64,000 nt of DNA from Owenia fusiformis (Eukaryota > Annelida > Polychaeta > Sabellida > Oweniidae), in assembly GCA_903813345.2 (NCBI GenBank), contig CAIIXF020000007.1, forward strand, positions 11,473,730-11,537,729, given 5' to 3'. Under the pieces are notes generated by a model. The model was not told the DNA's origin. It worked only from the letters and a program-made list of their open reading frames with translations, and searched no databases. Positions 12,764 through 26,267 of the stretch are shown piece by piece (positions within the stretch are counted from its first letter, which is position 1; every line of letters starts with the position of its first letter). The position numbers and the translations under genes were made by a program.

Positions 12764-15003
12764 CTGATCAGATTTGATCAGAACTTTGCAGTTATCTGGA
12801 GGACTATAGAATTGAGTTAGATCTCCAGTCAGAAAATATTTGACTTACTTTATTGGCCTTAATCCACCATAAATCTACAAGATTTACAACAATTTAAAAT
12901 AAAGACAGATATGTGATCTTAAATAAATGAATCAGAAACTGCCTTTTTTTCACAGCTTTTTTGCCTGAGTTGACCATTTTCAATTACTATATCTTCTCTG
13001 TTGGGAAATAGCAGGGGTGATCATGAGCAATAACAGTTTGACCATATTACCTTTTTATTAAATGTGACAAGTTTGCTTGACACAGCATGGTGTGTTCAAC
13101 AGTTACAGAAACACTGGTCAAATACATTGATTGAGTTAGCTAATGAATGAAAATAAGGTGAAAATCACAGGGAAAAAACTGTGACAGGCTGTGCTCTTTA
13201 AATACCCTAATAAGGCATGAACAAAACATTTTTCAATTAGAAAAAATTTGACTCAATTTATTCAAAATGACCAAAATTGTGCTATGTTATATTGATAAAT
13301 ATTCAAGTTGCTAACACTGACCCAATTGCAAATCTTGAATATACTAACTGGACTGGACAATTGACAGAAAGTTTGTAACAAATATTGGGAAACAAGTCAA
13401 CCACATGCAGGGACTATTTTTCACCACAATAACCGAAAATAACCCTCATTAAATATCAAAATATTTTCTTGCATGTAGACTCTTGTCAACACTGGCGTCA
13501 TTATTACATATGTGTAAAAACAATATACTTCTTTTACCTTCTGATTTTCTCAAACAATTGAGACAGAGAGACACATTAAAATTGCATCGAGTAAAATACA
13601 CAATGCGTGAAACAAAGATTATACCTTATTAAGCACAAAAATGCAGGTGCATTTGAACCTAATAATTCATTATATAAGGGTCTAATATATAACTTGTGTT
13701 TCTAAAGTTATCACCTGTTATTTCAAAATGATTCATTTGAAATATTGCATTAGGATAAACCTGACATCTTCAATTAAGTCTAGACCACATACGAGAACGA
13801 TGTGATGACCATATCAGAATGACATTTTGGTGATCTTTTTGAATAATCATAAGTGCGCTACATTTGATTTCCATAAGAGGTGACCGTTAGATAAGAGTCA
13901 TTTTTAATTCTCTATTGATGTATTTTACATACATTTGAAACATATCAGAAATCAAGACTTGTATCAAGAGTCTGTATATGTATATCTAATACCATTTCCT
14001 GTCATGAGGTATAATATGGCATCATGGCAGCTGAACATTCCTGAGAGAATCTATATAGTACAAATTCTATATTTCATAGGAACTTGCTCAGGAAATCAAG
14101 GCTCATGGAACCTTTTTGCTCTTAAGTGTTCAATGATTTTTTCATGTTAAGATGAAGAAAGTATATCCAGATGCGATGAAATTATTGGAATTTGCCATTA
14201 GTTCGTAAAACTTGTATCCTGCTAGTAAGCTAAGAACTATGAGGAATTTATTGATGTGTGTCAGTGATGCATATGTGTCACTGAAGCATACGTGTCATTT
14301 ACACCAACATATAGATATTGTATCAAGGCTGAATCTCTTCGTCTTTGATTTAGTCTTGCTACAAGTCTTTGCCATTTCCCCATATTATATACAGAAACAT
14401 TGGTCTTTGAAATAAGAAAGATGAGTGAAACTACGGAATTCAGACTAGATTAGTTATGATTAAAACAATGAACATTTAACTATAGTTCATTTCATGATAT
14501 ATTAGAGGAACATGCCTAGTAAAATTCGCTTATTGTATCTTATAAGTGAAATTCGCTAATCTTAAAAGTGGAGATTGAAGGAAAGATTCATGGTTTCTAT
14601 TGTCTTAGGAATAATCAAATTGAAGATGGGTTTAATTTCCCGGGGGCTCTTAAAAGGAATTGTGGGTGATTACGGCTCCAACATTAACGCTACCTCAACA
14701 TTCTTAAATAACAATTCACCGAGCAATTTACATTGTCTCTTATAAAGCAAGCACATGAGACTTTCAAAGAATATTGCTTCACTTTTAAAGATGCACTTTG
14801 TCAATTTCAACATGCACAATCTCAAAAAGGAAAACTAGAAATGTATAGGTTTCTTGTTGGCTGTTGTATAATGATTTCAAATAACACTTACAATTATAAG
14901 TTTCCATCCCAGTAAAAAAAATCATAATAGGACCATATAAAATAGATAAAACATCAACTTGAAGTCCTATTTGTCATCCACTTTCAGTAAATTCACAGGG
15001 CTA

Positions 15004-15066
15004 AGCAGGCCCGTAGCCAGGGGGGTTTGATTGGTTTGAACAACCCGCCCTGGCTACGGGCCTGCT
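15004..15066. repeat. Perfect 19-bp stem hairpin
   Basis: AGCAGGCCCGTAGCCAGGG at 15,004-15,022 is matched by its exact reverse complement at 15,048-15,066, with a 25-base loop. It is far more GC-rich than its surroundings. The motif GTAGCCAGG also resembles the right end of the foldback repeat at 11.7 kb, which suggests a short MITE relic. Confidence 0.8.
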
Positions 15067-18000
15067 AAGAGTGCAATATATGACTTGATGGTCCCCTATA
15101 CAAGCCAGTAACTGAGTTGCGTTATAAATAAGCTCCCATTTGAGCACTCTTCCGGTTTGTATGCAGCGCTACTTATGTAATGGTTTGCCATTGCCGAGAT
15201 TGCCTAAGTGGATTCACCGTGAATTCAATGACAGAAGAGTCATCAATCCGCAAAGTGTGGAGTGGGAGAGCTATAGCTTTCACAATCATGGCTGACAACA
15301 TCAAGCAATCTCAAGTCTTGTGATACTGGAAATTGCTTTCACAAGTATTTTTGTCACACCAGAAAATTGCAATGCAGGAATTCACACTTTTTGATTATAT
15401 TGTGTGAAAGTAATCTCTTTCCAGGATATAGGGATAGTGATATATATGGACGTAAAGATGCTGGTATGAAATTAATAATATTCTACCTGTATAATTATAC
15501 AGATGTAAATTGAAATGTGATTACTGACAAAATTGTTATTTACAATTTAAAGAGATGGTCCATCACAGTTACTTTAACATTTTAGCAGTGACTTATAACA
15601 TAAAAACAAAGAAATATTTAAAAAAATGAATTTCTCAAATTGATAATTTTGTCCAACACTTTTCATATTCAAAAGAGGTGATATCCCATGAGCCTTCACT
15701 AATTACATGACAAATCACAAGCCGGGGATTGACATTAATCTCAAAATCATCATGATGGGAGTAAACATATGCTTGCCTGTCTCCTACAACATAAAGATGA
15801 TAAATCTATATTCCCAGTGATAATAATACAAATGCTACATTTATATGCAATTTGATGCCTCTATAATCTGGTGATCCCCTATTTAGTGATGTAGACAATA
15901 GAGAAACCAGATGCTTGTAAGTTAATCGTAGGTGTAAATAATAAATATCTCTACATAACAGATGAATTACAAATGCCATCTCACAAAAGTCAAAATTCAC
16001 ATATTCTACATCCTTACATGAGATGCCAGTATCAATTATGAAAACTGAAATCTGATATTTTACAATTCAAACATTATATCATATAGAATCATATAATGGG
16101 AAAACAGGTCTCAGGCCATCATTGGTCTACATGTATGTTCTAAATCCATCTGGATTTGAATTTATCAATATTTTTCTCTTTTATTTCCAAAATATCTTAA
16201 TTTTAGAGGTTTGAAATAAATGTGCAATCGAATATAAGCTTGGATTTGGTCCTAGTACACTATATTAATTAATATCAAAGTTTTGCATGAAAATAATTTC
16301 TCATTCAATAAAATGGTTACTTTAACCATTCAGTTTGATCTGCTGACTTGCCTTTGGGGAGTAGACGATAAGAAATTATTGGACAAGCAAGTATCACAAG
16401 GGAGGTTTAAAAAATCAATGAGGGAAGCCAATTGTTTATTAAGCTAGGGTTGCACATGTACCCTTGTGGTCCTTTACTGATGTGTAATAAAAAGGGGGAA
16501 CAATCAGAGAGTCGTAAATCAACCATAATGGTGAAAATTATAAAATATAATCACCTATTAGGAGATATGTACTTACTGAGTCTTTCATTAAGTTATATAT
16601 CTTAAGATGGGCTTGCTTATCTAGCTACATACTTGCATACATTTCCTCTTAAATTCATTGTATTTCCCTGGTTTATGTTAAAACCCATATGAGGAGTTAC
16701 TATGATGAATAAAACGGATCAGAAAACATTCAATGTAACTTTTCCCAATTATAAATAAACTTTGCCTGATCTTAAGACGTAATACGGCAATACATCTTCT
16801 TTGCAGCCTAATGCAAGAAAAGTTGTCTGATCCGTAACCCTGATTATGAAGAAGACGCTGTCAATATGATTACACAGAAAAATAGGATTTTCTATAAGAA
16901 CTGATCTGATCTTATCCATAGGCTAATATGGGATAGAAAATATAGATATTTCCTAATAAAATAGGTTCTTAACCTAAGTCGTTGCATATAAGCCATTCGT
17001 GATCTAGTAATATAGAAAATGCATGGTAACTTATGTCACGATATCGCCGTTTCATACAACAATAAATTAAAAAATAATGGAAGCATGAGAAATCATAGAT
17101 TTCACTATCACGTGGGGACACTGACTTAGGTACCTATCTTGATTCTATTTGCAAGAAAAGTTCAACTTCATATCTATTTAGAGATCTTTCTTCATACTCA
17201 AAGTTAATGATGCTAGGTTTGAAAGGGTTAATAACTGGAAATGTATGATTTGGTAGTTAAATGGTTAATATTAAGCCTATATGACTGCATGACCAAAAAC
17301 AAGCTGGATGAAACACGATTTTGTCCTTATTAGCAGTTGCTGGCTTTTGCCACATCAAGCTGAGATCTTATACAAAATACGCTTATTGCCATTTATTAGT
17401 TTCATTCTCCCAAAGGTCCATATTTATCATTTAAAGCTAACTCAAAATATAGGTCTCAATTCTATTAAAATGATAAATCAAGGTTATCGCAGAATATGGT
17501 TTTGGTGCACCTATTAACATAGACTTGTTAGAATACCACATATCTAATTCAAATAAGTATTTGTATAATAATTTAGAACATTTTCCACTTCCTGAAATCT
17601 CGGGTAATATATATCAAGGTAGCACTTAAAACATATGTTGATTAAGATAACTCTACATCATACAAAAAGATACTATTGTGATAGTTGCAAAAATTGACAA
17701 AACTTCAGTCCAAAGTCTAGCGCATTGTTATAAAGTGATGTACAAATACCCCCTCTAAAAGGTTGGAAATCATAATATCCTATTAAATACCATGTTAAAG
17801 GCTATTAAATCTAAATTATATTTGAATTTCTTTTCTTCATTTACAATATCACAAATTTGATGAATGCTTTAAAACATAAATAGCATTTAAAACATGGTTA
17901 AATGTGGAGGTTGTGTTGCCAAACTTTGGGATGGGAGAGTGTTCAATCAAGCCAGCATATAGATTTCTAATATAGGACAATTCAGCTACTCATCAGGTGA

Positions 18001-20193
18001 AAAGTGGATCTCAACATGAGATCGATGATCTCTGTTAAAATAAAGCCAAGTATATTTTTTAGCGTGGTTAAACGAAGGTAATTATTGGCAGAGCGAAGTG
18101 TTTGGGAGGTTGGCACATCTACTGTGCAAGGCCCTATGAATCCATAATGAATAAATGAAAAATCTTGAGAATGGGTATTTCAGATCATATTTCTTGCAAT
18201 TCAAATAGAATGGTGTATGCCTCTGTATGACAAAGAGAAAGAGGGAGATGTATTAACTTTATACCACCTGTGTCTCCAAGCAGACTTGATTAACAATTTA
18301 TATGTCTCTATTAGCGATAACATCCCTTGCCAATTCATATTAGAAAACATTCCAATAATTGTACAAGCCATGTACATCTCTCAGGAATATATGTCCAATG
18401 TTCACCTAAATTCAATTTCAAAAATAATGAGGAAAAATTGATCCAAAACATGAGAAAATAATGAATGATTTTAGTCAGTTTGAATTAAATTCTGAAATAC
18501 TATATCCCTCAATTTCCAGTTATATATTTTACCTAGGTACTGTATATTAAAATATATCTAGCTCTTGCCCTTAACTTATTCTTGATTGCTCCTTGAAGAT
18601 ACAACAAATACCGAACAGGTAGCTCTTGTTGTCGTACTAAAATTAGACTTTGAAGCTAAAAAATCGCTGGTGGGCTGCAATGGTCTCTATTTAACAATGC
18701 CAGGGATAGGTTTAATATTGTTACAGTATGTTTAAGACGGTATGGTATACAGCCAAAGTCAGGTAATTGGAAAAAGAATCCCTGAGCGGTGATACTTGAG
18801 ATCCCACATCAGGTTATATGGGTTGTATATGTGTATGTACCACCTTAACAGAAAACTCATCAAGGCTCAGGAAATATCATTATAAAATATTAATTCCTCA
18901 GGAAATTCAAAAAAATCAATGAGGCATTTTGCTTAGTCGTAAATACATTCTGAAGACTGTTTTACTGGGGTAGAAATGAGAAATTATAGGGTGGATGTTT
19001 CGGCAAGTGAATGTATGAATATATGATGTACTGTGTATGATCCAGAGCAAGGGAACCGCAGTAACAAGTGTATGGCACTGCTAATCAACCATCCTCACTA
19101 CTCAAAGCCTCAGGCTGTATATCATATACTCTCTCATATTCAGGTCTTATTTATATTCTATATATATTTTGAAGATGACATTTTCAATTTCCAAATATGT
19201 TTCAGTTGATAAATAAAATAGATGATTTAGTGGCAAACATTTATCCATGAATAGTTGTAATGAAATGATTTATATACAGTTATTGTGCACTACAATGTAA
19301 ACATAGCTTTGAATGGCATATAGGGCAGTATAAAAAGTATTAATTTAGACACATTTTGTTATTTTTCATCTTAAAGCAGCCATGAGAATGACATAAATAT
19401 ATGAAGGCTCCCCATAGTTAACAACCAACATCTGTACATATACACATTCATCACAAGCTTTCGATATATTCAACTCACTCAAATTCATGTCAAAATTTAA
19501 TGGGTTTTAATTTTCAATGCTAGCATTCAAATAGGTTTTTGAGGCATATTGAAATTTCTATAGCCACATAATATAAAGAACCAATCAATGGGTTAGTCTA
19601 CTAGGTCTAGTTTAACATAAGGTTTGACCTATTCCCTATCTCACAGATAAAATGATTAAGTATGTTTGCAATGGGAGATTTAGTCCTGTTCCTTTTCTCA
19701 ATGTGTATAGTCAACATATTTGCTTTCAGATTTAACACTTATCAAAGTTAATCCAAAGTTTTGTTCAAGATAGATCAACAGATTTTCTTGTTATATCCCC
19801 CTAAGACACCTTATCCCCTAGCATTGTTATATACTTGTGATGTGTAGGATCGTCTTATATTACACTAAATAAACATACACTCAAGTTTGAAATTTGACTG
19901 AATTCAACAAAATTTGTTTTCCAAAATGTCACTTGTATTGGGATGACCATCAGAGCAGAGCAGTTTAACAAGCAATAAGTTGTTTCAATACAAACCATAA
20001 ACCAATGACCCAAAAGGGGATTATTGTGACTTCAGAGTATGCCTTCATAATATCTATTTTAATGGATGTATTTTACAGATTTATGATGATTATAAAAGGA
20101 TAATGGCATAATAATTGATTATAATGAAAAATCTGAGGAGAATTTTAGTACAATCTATGTTATTAGCATATCACTTTACTGTGTTCCACTTAC

Positions 20194-20614
20194 AGAGAAT
20201 AGGCCTATATGGAGATCCATTTACGAAGGAACAGAGTTTCATTGATCGGAGATGTACATCATTATCCTGAAGAAAAATAACCTCAGGCCAAATACAGAGT
20301 TAGAAAGGAAAATATCCACAATCTATTTTTGCCATTTGTCTTGCTAAGAGTCATGCAGAAAAAATTCAGAAAAATCCAATCGTAATTCACTTCAGTTTCC
20401 AAAACAAGGCAATGGGAACTAATTGGAAAACCAAGCTTGATTTCTATATGATAAAATGACAGGCCGATTTGATTTATGGTGTACACTGAAAAAAATCTGT
20501 AATGTAAACATTGCTCACCTCTTCATCGGGAACAGTATTTACAGAATCCATGCTTGTGCTTAGGCTCATTGCAGCCTGCGTGTCCAATCCTCCGGAGACT
20601 TGAATCGTTGTCAT
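20194..20614 (-). CDS. First two coding exons of an unidentified gene (runs leftwards)
   Basis: Exon 1 (20,614 down to 20,519) starts at an ATG and encodes 32 residues, MTTIQVSGGLDTQAAMSLST..., ending at a GAG/GTGAGC donor in phase 0. Exon 2 (20,266 down to 20,194) follows a strong TTTTTCTTCAG acceptor and encodes DNDVHLRSMKLCSFVNGSPY and four more residues, up to a T/GTAAGT donor in phase 1. The phases agree, and the Ser/Thr-rich acidic start resembles a disordered N-terminus. A CpG-containing promoter with CRE and CCAAT elements lies upstream. No family was recognised. Later exons would lie below 20 kb, behind long introns, and could not be found with confidence. Confidence 0.55.
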
Positions 20615-20902
20615 TGTGGCAAATTGTCACAAATTTTGGCTACTATGTTTAAATTCGTATGGAGTTCCGGCCAATTCCGCTGTGAAAATGTGATTTTCTC
20701 TTCGGTGCAATGGTTCGTAATTTGGTGATTACTTGTGCTGTGTGTGCCTATACTACAAAGATAGCGTGCCAAATTGTTGTTCTCAGCTCAGTTCACTCTT
20801 ACATGCGACCAACTCTCCAAGAACTAAGCTAATAACTAGCTGTCAGACGTTTTTAGGCGACCACTTGCTGTTCCCTTCTTTCTCAACTCGAAACATGCAC
20901 TC

Positions 20903-20930
20903 AAGTGACGTCACTTTTTTATCAACCAAT
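20903..20930 (-). promoter_or_regulatory. CRE palindrome plus CCAAT box
   Basis: A perfect 14-bp palindrome AAGTGACGTCACTT (20,903-20,916) contains the full cAMP response element TGACGTCA. A CCAAT motif lies at 20,926-20,930. They sit about 290 bp upstream of the start codon at 20,614, in a stretch with more CpG than its surroundings. The spacing fits a core promoter for the minus-strand gene and suggests CREB/ATF control. Confidence 0.5.
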
Positions 20931-23204
20931 CGCAGTGGGCATTGAGACCCATGCCAAGTTAGGGACCATCTCACATCACCAATCAATTTATGTTTTATTT
21001 TACAGATTATTTCTGAGGAAGTTTTTTGTGAATTTTTCCTTGAACACTCCATCAGAGAAATTATACTTAAAGTCACTATGGAAATATAAGATGGATAATC
21101 CATTGTTGCTCAGCAGACATGGGGGGGGGGGCATATGGGGGCAGGGGATAGCCCCCTTAGATGAGAGGGGTCTGGCCTAGAAATTTATATTAAAATATAC
21201 AAAATCTATTTATTCATAACAAATGACGTACATGGACAACGTTCATATTAATCAACATGAATATACACATATTTTGTATTGGAATGAAATATAGATGTAG
21301 TGATGAGATGGAAGTAAAAAACTAAAGCCTGATTAATTTATCTCCCTACTCTGTGAGCTTTCATGGAGCCTATACCATACCCAGTTCACACAGTAGACTC
21401 ATATTATTGGAATTCTGTTGAAAATAAAAGAGAAATAGAAATTAGTTCTTTTCTTCATCCGAGACCTTACAAGACCTTATAATTTATTTTTGAATACTTT
21501 TTGTCCCAGTGTGATATTCATTTGAAAACTGAAATTTGTTCGAAATTATTTTATGAAATATCATAAAGTTGCACTGCGTGACAGTACTTAACTTCAAACT
21601 CATGGCCCATAAACATTAAAACAAGGCAGCGGTATCCCAGGGAGTCAGGCCAATCTTTCCATTTGCCTAATATGCAATGTATGACTGACTTATGTCCTCA
21701 ATTATTTATAATGAACTCTAATAAGAATGTGTGTGGTAAAAATCTGCCAAAACAAAATTAATTTAATTATTTAATACATGTATATGGGTACATGTATGGG
21801 AGTTATTCTCAACCCCTTCTAAGCATGCATTTTTCAAATACATTTTATATTTTTCATATTAAATTCTGAAATGACATTTTCAAAACACCTTAATCTAAAG
21901 AAAACATATCCGTGAGAAATTATTTTTTATTTCTACTTTAAATTTACACGCACAATGTTGAAAAGCTGCCATATTAGCCTTTAACACCTAGTACCCAGGT
22001 CTATGGGGGCTATTGTATCAAAATGCTTCATTTGAATCAATACAAAACTTAAAGAGGTGGGTTTGATGTGAAGCCATTGTTACAAGAGTTCCTATCAAAC
22101 ATACATTTGGGATTCTAGTCTGTACTGAATAGATTCTATAGAAAGGGAATAAAAAGTAAATTAAACAGTTTAGCAAGGACAAATTCAATGTATATTTGAA
22201 GCAAAGTGACACTACTTAAGTCAAGAAAAATATGAATTCTGGTACATGTACACATAATAAGAAAGAACTTGATTGTGCATTCTTGATAACAATAAGAAAA
22301 ATACCCTATTTCCCATGTCGTCTCTCAAATACAAGAAAAAATGTTATGAGTACATGAGGAACAGGTGTAATTGTCAAATTCTTTAGTTTTCCTTCAAGTA
22401 AAAATCAGATTTATAGCAGCGAACTATCTTTCTAAAATTTGTTTCAGTTGTAGAATTTTTTTACTCATATCATTCCTTGTCATATTTAACTCCTAAAAGT
22501 TCATGAAAGGTTTAATCACTCATATGTTCGTTTAGCAAATATATCAATATTTATTATTTATCCAGAAGTTACACATTTTGCATTGCGAATCCTAAGTAAC
22601 TTTGCCATTTGATATGTCATATATCTTTTTGAAGACAATATACATTATATCTGAGATGGCAAAAATACATGAGTGGTTTGATTGTACATGTTGCTTGCAA
22701 TTTTGCCCCCCCCAAGCTCTGATTTTGCCTCCCATCCTAGAGAATATCATACTTCATCCCCCTCAAACTGAAATTCATGAGTCCATATCTGAAACTGTTT
22801 GACACTTTTTCATTGTCCTTCACTACTCCTGTGGAGGGAAATCCATATGGACAAGTAATAATCACAAAAACTGTTTGAAAAATCATATCTATAAAATATT
22901 CATAAGTAATGATGCTTTGTTGGATCGACCCAGAAAAAAATAAATTCTACGAGGTGGCTTTGAAGACAAAAAAACTATTTTGGAATGATGAAATTTGGCT
23001 TATTTGGCTTCATGGCTATTTTACACTATTGATAATTAGAAATTAAAGTTTTATAGGTACCTATAGATTGCATGCATGAAGACCATATGGTGTTATTGGG
23101 ACATTGGTCTCCCTACATGTAATTACTATTGAACTCAAAAGATTAAATAATTTACCATTTCAGTCAGGCAACATTGATCGGAATGTTGTGTGTCAGATAA
23201 ACCC

Positions 23205-23945
23205 CATAAAACTCATGACACACTGTATTAAATCACTATTTCATCTCATGGCACACTGTATTAAAGTGTCACTGTATTTCATATCATGCCTACTGAATTA
23301 AAGTGTAATTGTATTTCATATCATGGCACACTGTATTAAAGTGTCACTGTATTTCATCTGATGGCACACTGAAATAAAGTGTCACTGAATTTCATCTCAT
23401 GGCACACTGTATTAAAGTTTCATTGTATTTCATCTCTCATGGCACACTGTATTACAGTATCACCATACTTCATCTCATGGCACACTGTATTAAAGCGTCA
23501 CTCTATTTCAACCCATGGCACACTGTGATTAAAGTGTCACTATATTTCATCTCATGGCACACTGTATTTAAGTGTCATTGTATTTACTCTCATGGCACAC
23601 TGTATCAAAGTGTCATTGTATTTTATCTAATGGTACATTGTCTTAAAGTCTCATTGTATTCCATCTCATTGCACACTGTATCAAAGTGTCATTGTATTTC
23701 ATCTCATGGCACACAATATGAAAGTATCATTGTATTTCATTGCATGGTACAGTGTAATATAGTGTCATTGTATTCAATCTCATGGCACACTGTGATTAAA
23801 ATGTCACTGTATTCAGTCTCATGGCACACTGTGTTAGCATTTCACCGTTTTAAATCTCATGGCACACTGTGTTAAAGTGCCAATGTATTCATTCTCATGG
23901 CACACTGTATTAAATTGTCACTTTATTCAATCTCCCATTAGCCTG
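23205..23945. repeat. 38-39 bp minisatellite, about 19 copies
   Basis: Tandem units of the form CTCATGGCACACTGTATTAA followed by AGTGTCACTGTATTTCAT. Length varies between 38 and 40 bp, with scattered substitutions and small indels. A forward frame of 158 codons (23,399-23,875) crosses the array, but indels move it between phases of the unit and it has no gene context. I read it as non-coding satellite. Confidence 0.92.
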
Positions 23946-24090
23946 TATTAAAAAGTGTTTTTAGGAGATGGGGGAACATGAAAGGACTTGATGCAATACT
24001 AAAGAGCTTACCAATTTGTTTCAAATATATTATCAAACATGTTTCCCAGAGCTCTAGATATAAAAAAGTGAAATATGAATTATTTAAACT

Positions 24091-24790
24091 TTAAAGAATG
24101 GGTATCGATATGGCGAACTTTTTGAACACACGTTTCTCTTAAACCAGTCATCAAAAATTTCTGAAAATCTTACAAATTGTCAATTTAATGGCCATCCTTT
24201 GAATGGTAACAATATCAAACACATCAAACACTTGTTTTGTTCTTGGTATCATGTTTCCAGAGTGAAATGAAACATCTTTCCGAACCTCATTGGAACAAAA
24301 CGACATAAACACAACATCTTTAGGTTTCTCAATATTGTAATTGTACAATACAAAGGAAATTTTGGTTGATTTTAAAAAAGTATCTTGTTAATGAAATAAA
24401 AGGTTTTTCTTGATTTTTATCTATTTTGGGGGGATTTTGTTTTAATTTTTTGAATACTTTTTTAAAATCAACCACAAATTCCTTTGTATAACTTTAATAT
24501 TGAGAGGTCTAAAAACATGTTGTATATGCTATTTTGTTCCAACAAGGTTCGGAAAGACATTTTATTTCATTCTCAAGAATTGGTAGAAAGCAGCAAAAAC
24601 AATTGCACTAAAAAAACATATGTTAACAAAAACAGTTATTTAAAACATTTCTAAATAATTCTCGCATTAAATTGTTGTCAATCAGTCAACATTACATAAA
24701 ATACCATGTTTTTTATAGAATGTTTTCAATGATTGGTTTAAGAGAAAAACATTGTTGAATTCAGTTCTCCATATCGATACCTATCCTTTA
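24091..24790. repeat. Long inverted repeat (about 700 bp foldback)
   Basis: GGTATCGATATGG at 24,101 pairs with CCATATCGATACC ending at 24,781. TTTCTCTTAAACCAGTCATC pairs with the inverted GATTGGTTTAAGAGAAA near 24,733. Near the centre TTTTAAAAAAGTAT pairs with ATACTTTTTTAAAA. The arms are imperfect but collinear over about 300 bp each, with a loop near 24,380-24,450. Transcription would give a long double-stranded RNA hairpin. The best guess is a foldback transposon. Confidence 0.7.
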
Positions 24791-25030
24791 TTTAAATTTG
24801 AACATATTGCTTGACATGCAATTTGCAGTTTGTATGACTTGAAACTATGAAATCATACTCCTCATACCTGAAATTCAATATTTGATTTAGCTCATAGCAG
24901 TGGATGTATGTACATGATCATTTAAAAGAGGCAATATATCATAGACACTTGTTGGAGGAAACCTTTTAAAAAACTGTCAGTCTTTACAATATTATTTGCT
25001 CTGATTGGTCAGGTCTTGAGCTGTACCGAT

Positions 25031-25231
25031 CTGTATTGCTACTGAGGTTGTCCCCATTGATCATCTTCGTCGCAATACAGAAAATATTGGTACAGATGGG
25101 ACAATCTCAGTAGCAATACAGAGGATCACACGATAAAAACGTTATTGAATGATTTGAAGTGCAATACAGGATATATTCTGTCTCGATATTCTGTATTGGA
25201 ACGAGACAAAGTCTTCAAATCATTCAATAAC
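25031..25231. repeat. Two adjacent hairpins
   Basis: The first hairpin pairs CTGTATTGCTACTGAGGTTG (25,031) with CAATCTCAGTAGCAATACAG ending at 25,121. The second has perfect 19-bp arms, GTTATTGAATGATTTGAAG (25,141-25,159) and its exact complement at 25,213-25,231. The word 'caatacag' recurs in both and between them, which suggests one composite element. Confidence 0.65.
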
Positions 25232-26076
25232 TTATATTATTTCAGGAAAATACCATGTTTTTTAACAATATTATTTGACAATTTCTGAAAAGGGGAACAT
25301 GCCATGTTCAATTTTAAAGATTTTGGACATTTCATTCATATTGGATATAAATGTCTGTATTTTCAATTCTCTTTCACAGAAATTAAATTTGGTGCGATAA
25401 TATACACATTAGGGGTGTTTATTAAAAAAAACTGCTTCCTATGTTTTACAAGTCTCTAACCTAAACTGCCACTTTAATTAGCACTATACCTCATATACTG
25501 AGATGTATGTTTCCTGACAAACTCTATTCCACCATGTTTAATGAACAACAGGATGTTTTGGAGGCAGTTTCAGTAATGGCATTCTCCCCAACTCTAATTA
25601 ACCAAAATTAGAGTAAAAATGTCCAGTCAAAACTATTATTCCATTCTTAAAGTTTTTTCCCTTAATCAAAGTAAATGTTGAATTTTTACCATTCTTATGT
25701 AAACCAATCTGAGCTTTAGTGAGTAGTGTAATCCAAAATAGATGAAGCAAAGTGTAAGTCAAATTAGATATTGTACTTTCAAAGACATATTTTTCAAAGT
25801 ACATTTACTTAAAAAACATTTTTCCATAAAATTCCATGCTGGCTAATTTTTGCTACTTCAAACTAAATATTCCAATTGTATTTCTCATCCAATGAAAAAT
25901 GAACCAATATTAGTGAAACTTGTTTCTTTCTAATCATGTCAGTTTTTATACTAAATATAACATTTTATTCATGCTGCATGTATAGAAAGTAAAAATTGAC
26001 ATTTCATAAGTGAAATATGTTTCACATGATTTAATAAAAATCATTATAATACTGAAAACTCCTATTCCCGTTTTAG

Positions 26077-26267
26077 AATCCATGGATGTTGATGTTGAAG
26101 AAAGTGAAGCAATTGTGGTAAATGATCAACAATATCTGCACATAAACTATGGGAAACATACTGATTTAGCAGCCCTCTTTATCTAAAGCTTTGAGATTCT
26201 TGCTCAAGAGATAGCGAAGGCCGTTGCACCCATGGATGTCCTTGATGAGGAAAGTGAACCAATCATG
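26077..26267 (+). CDS. Two related acidic exons, unidentified gene fragment
   Basis: Candidate exon A (26,077-26,117) follows a CCGTTTTAG acceptor and encodes SMDVDVEESEAIV up to a GTAAAT donor. Candidate exon B (26,189-26,267) follows CTTTATCTAAAG and encodes FEILAQEIAKAVAPMD and ten more residues (ending ...ESEPIM) up to a GTAAAC donor. Both end in phase 0, and their ends align: MDV..EESE.I. The codon pattern and the helix-like, acidic composition look coding. I recognise no family and found no further exons, so the pair could be a live tandem exon duplication or a decayed gene remnant. Confidence 0.4.

Larger units (their letters stand above)
5713..20193. other. Long non-coding stretch with scattered repeats
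   Basis: More than 14 kb of AT-rich DNA without a recognisable protein family. It would be intronic if the gene starting at 20,614 extends to the left. I saw no tRNA, rRNA or snRNA. Short open pieces occur near 8,850-8,917, 12,715-12,763 and 13,050-13,118 on the minus strand, each ending at a plausible donor, but their phases do not form one consistent chain. Repeats are listed on their own. Confidence 0.5.

Noticed and set aside
15160-15350. Plus-strand frame with CHCRDC, recalling formaldehyde-activating enzymes
   Set aside because: The motif is isolated, the neighbouring frames are also open, and there is no further similarity or splice support.
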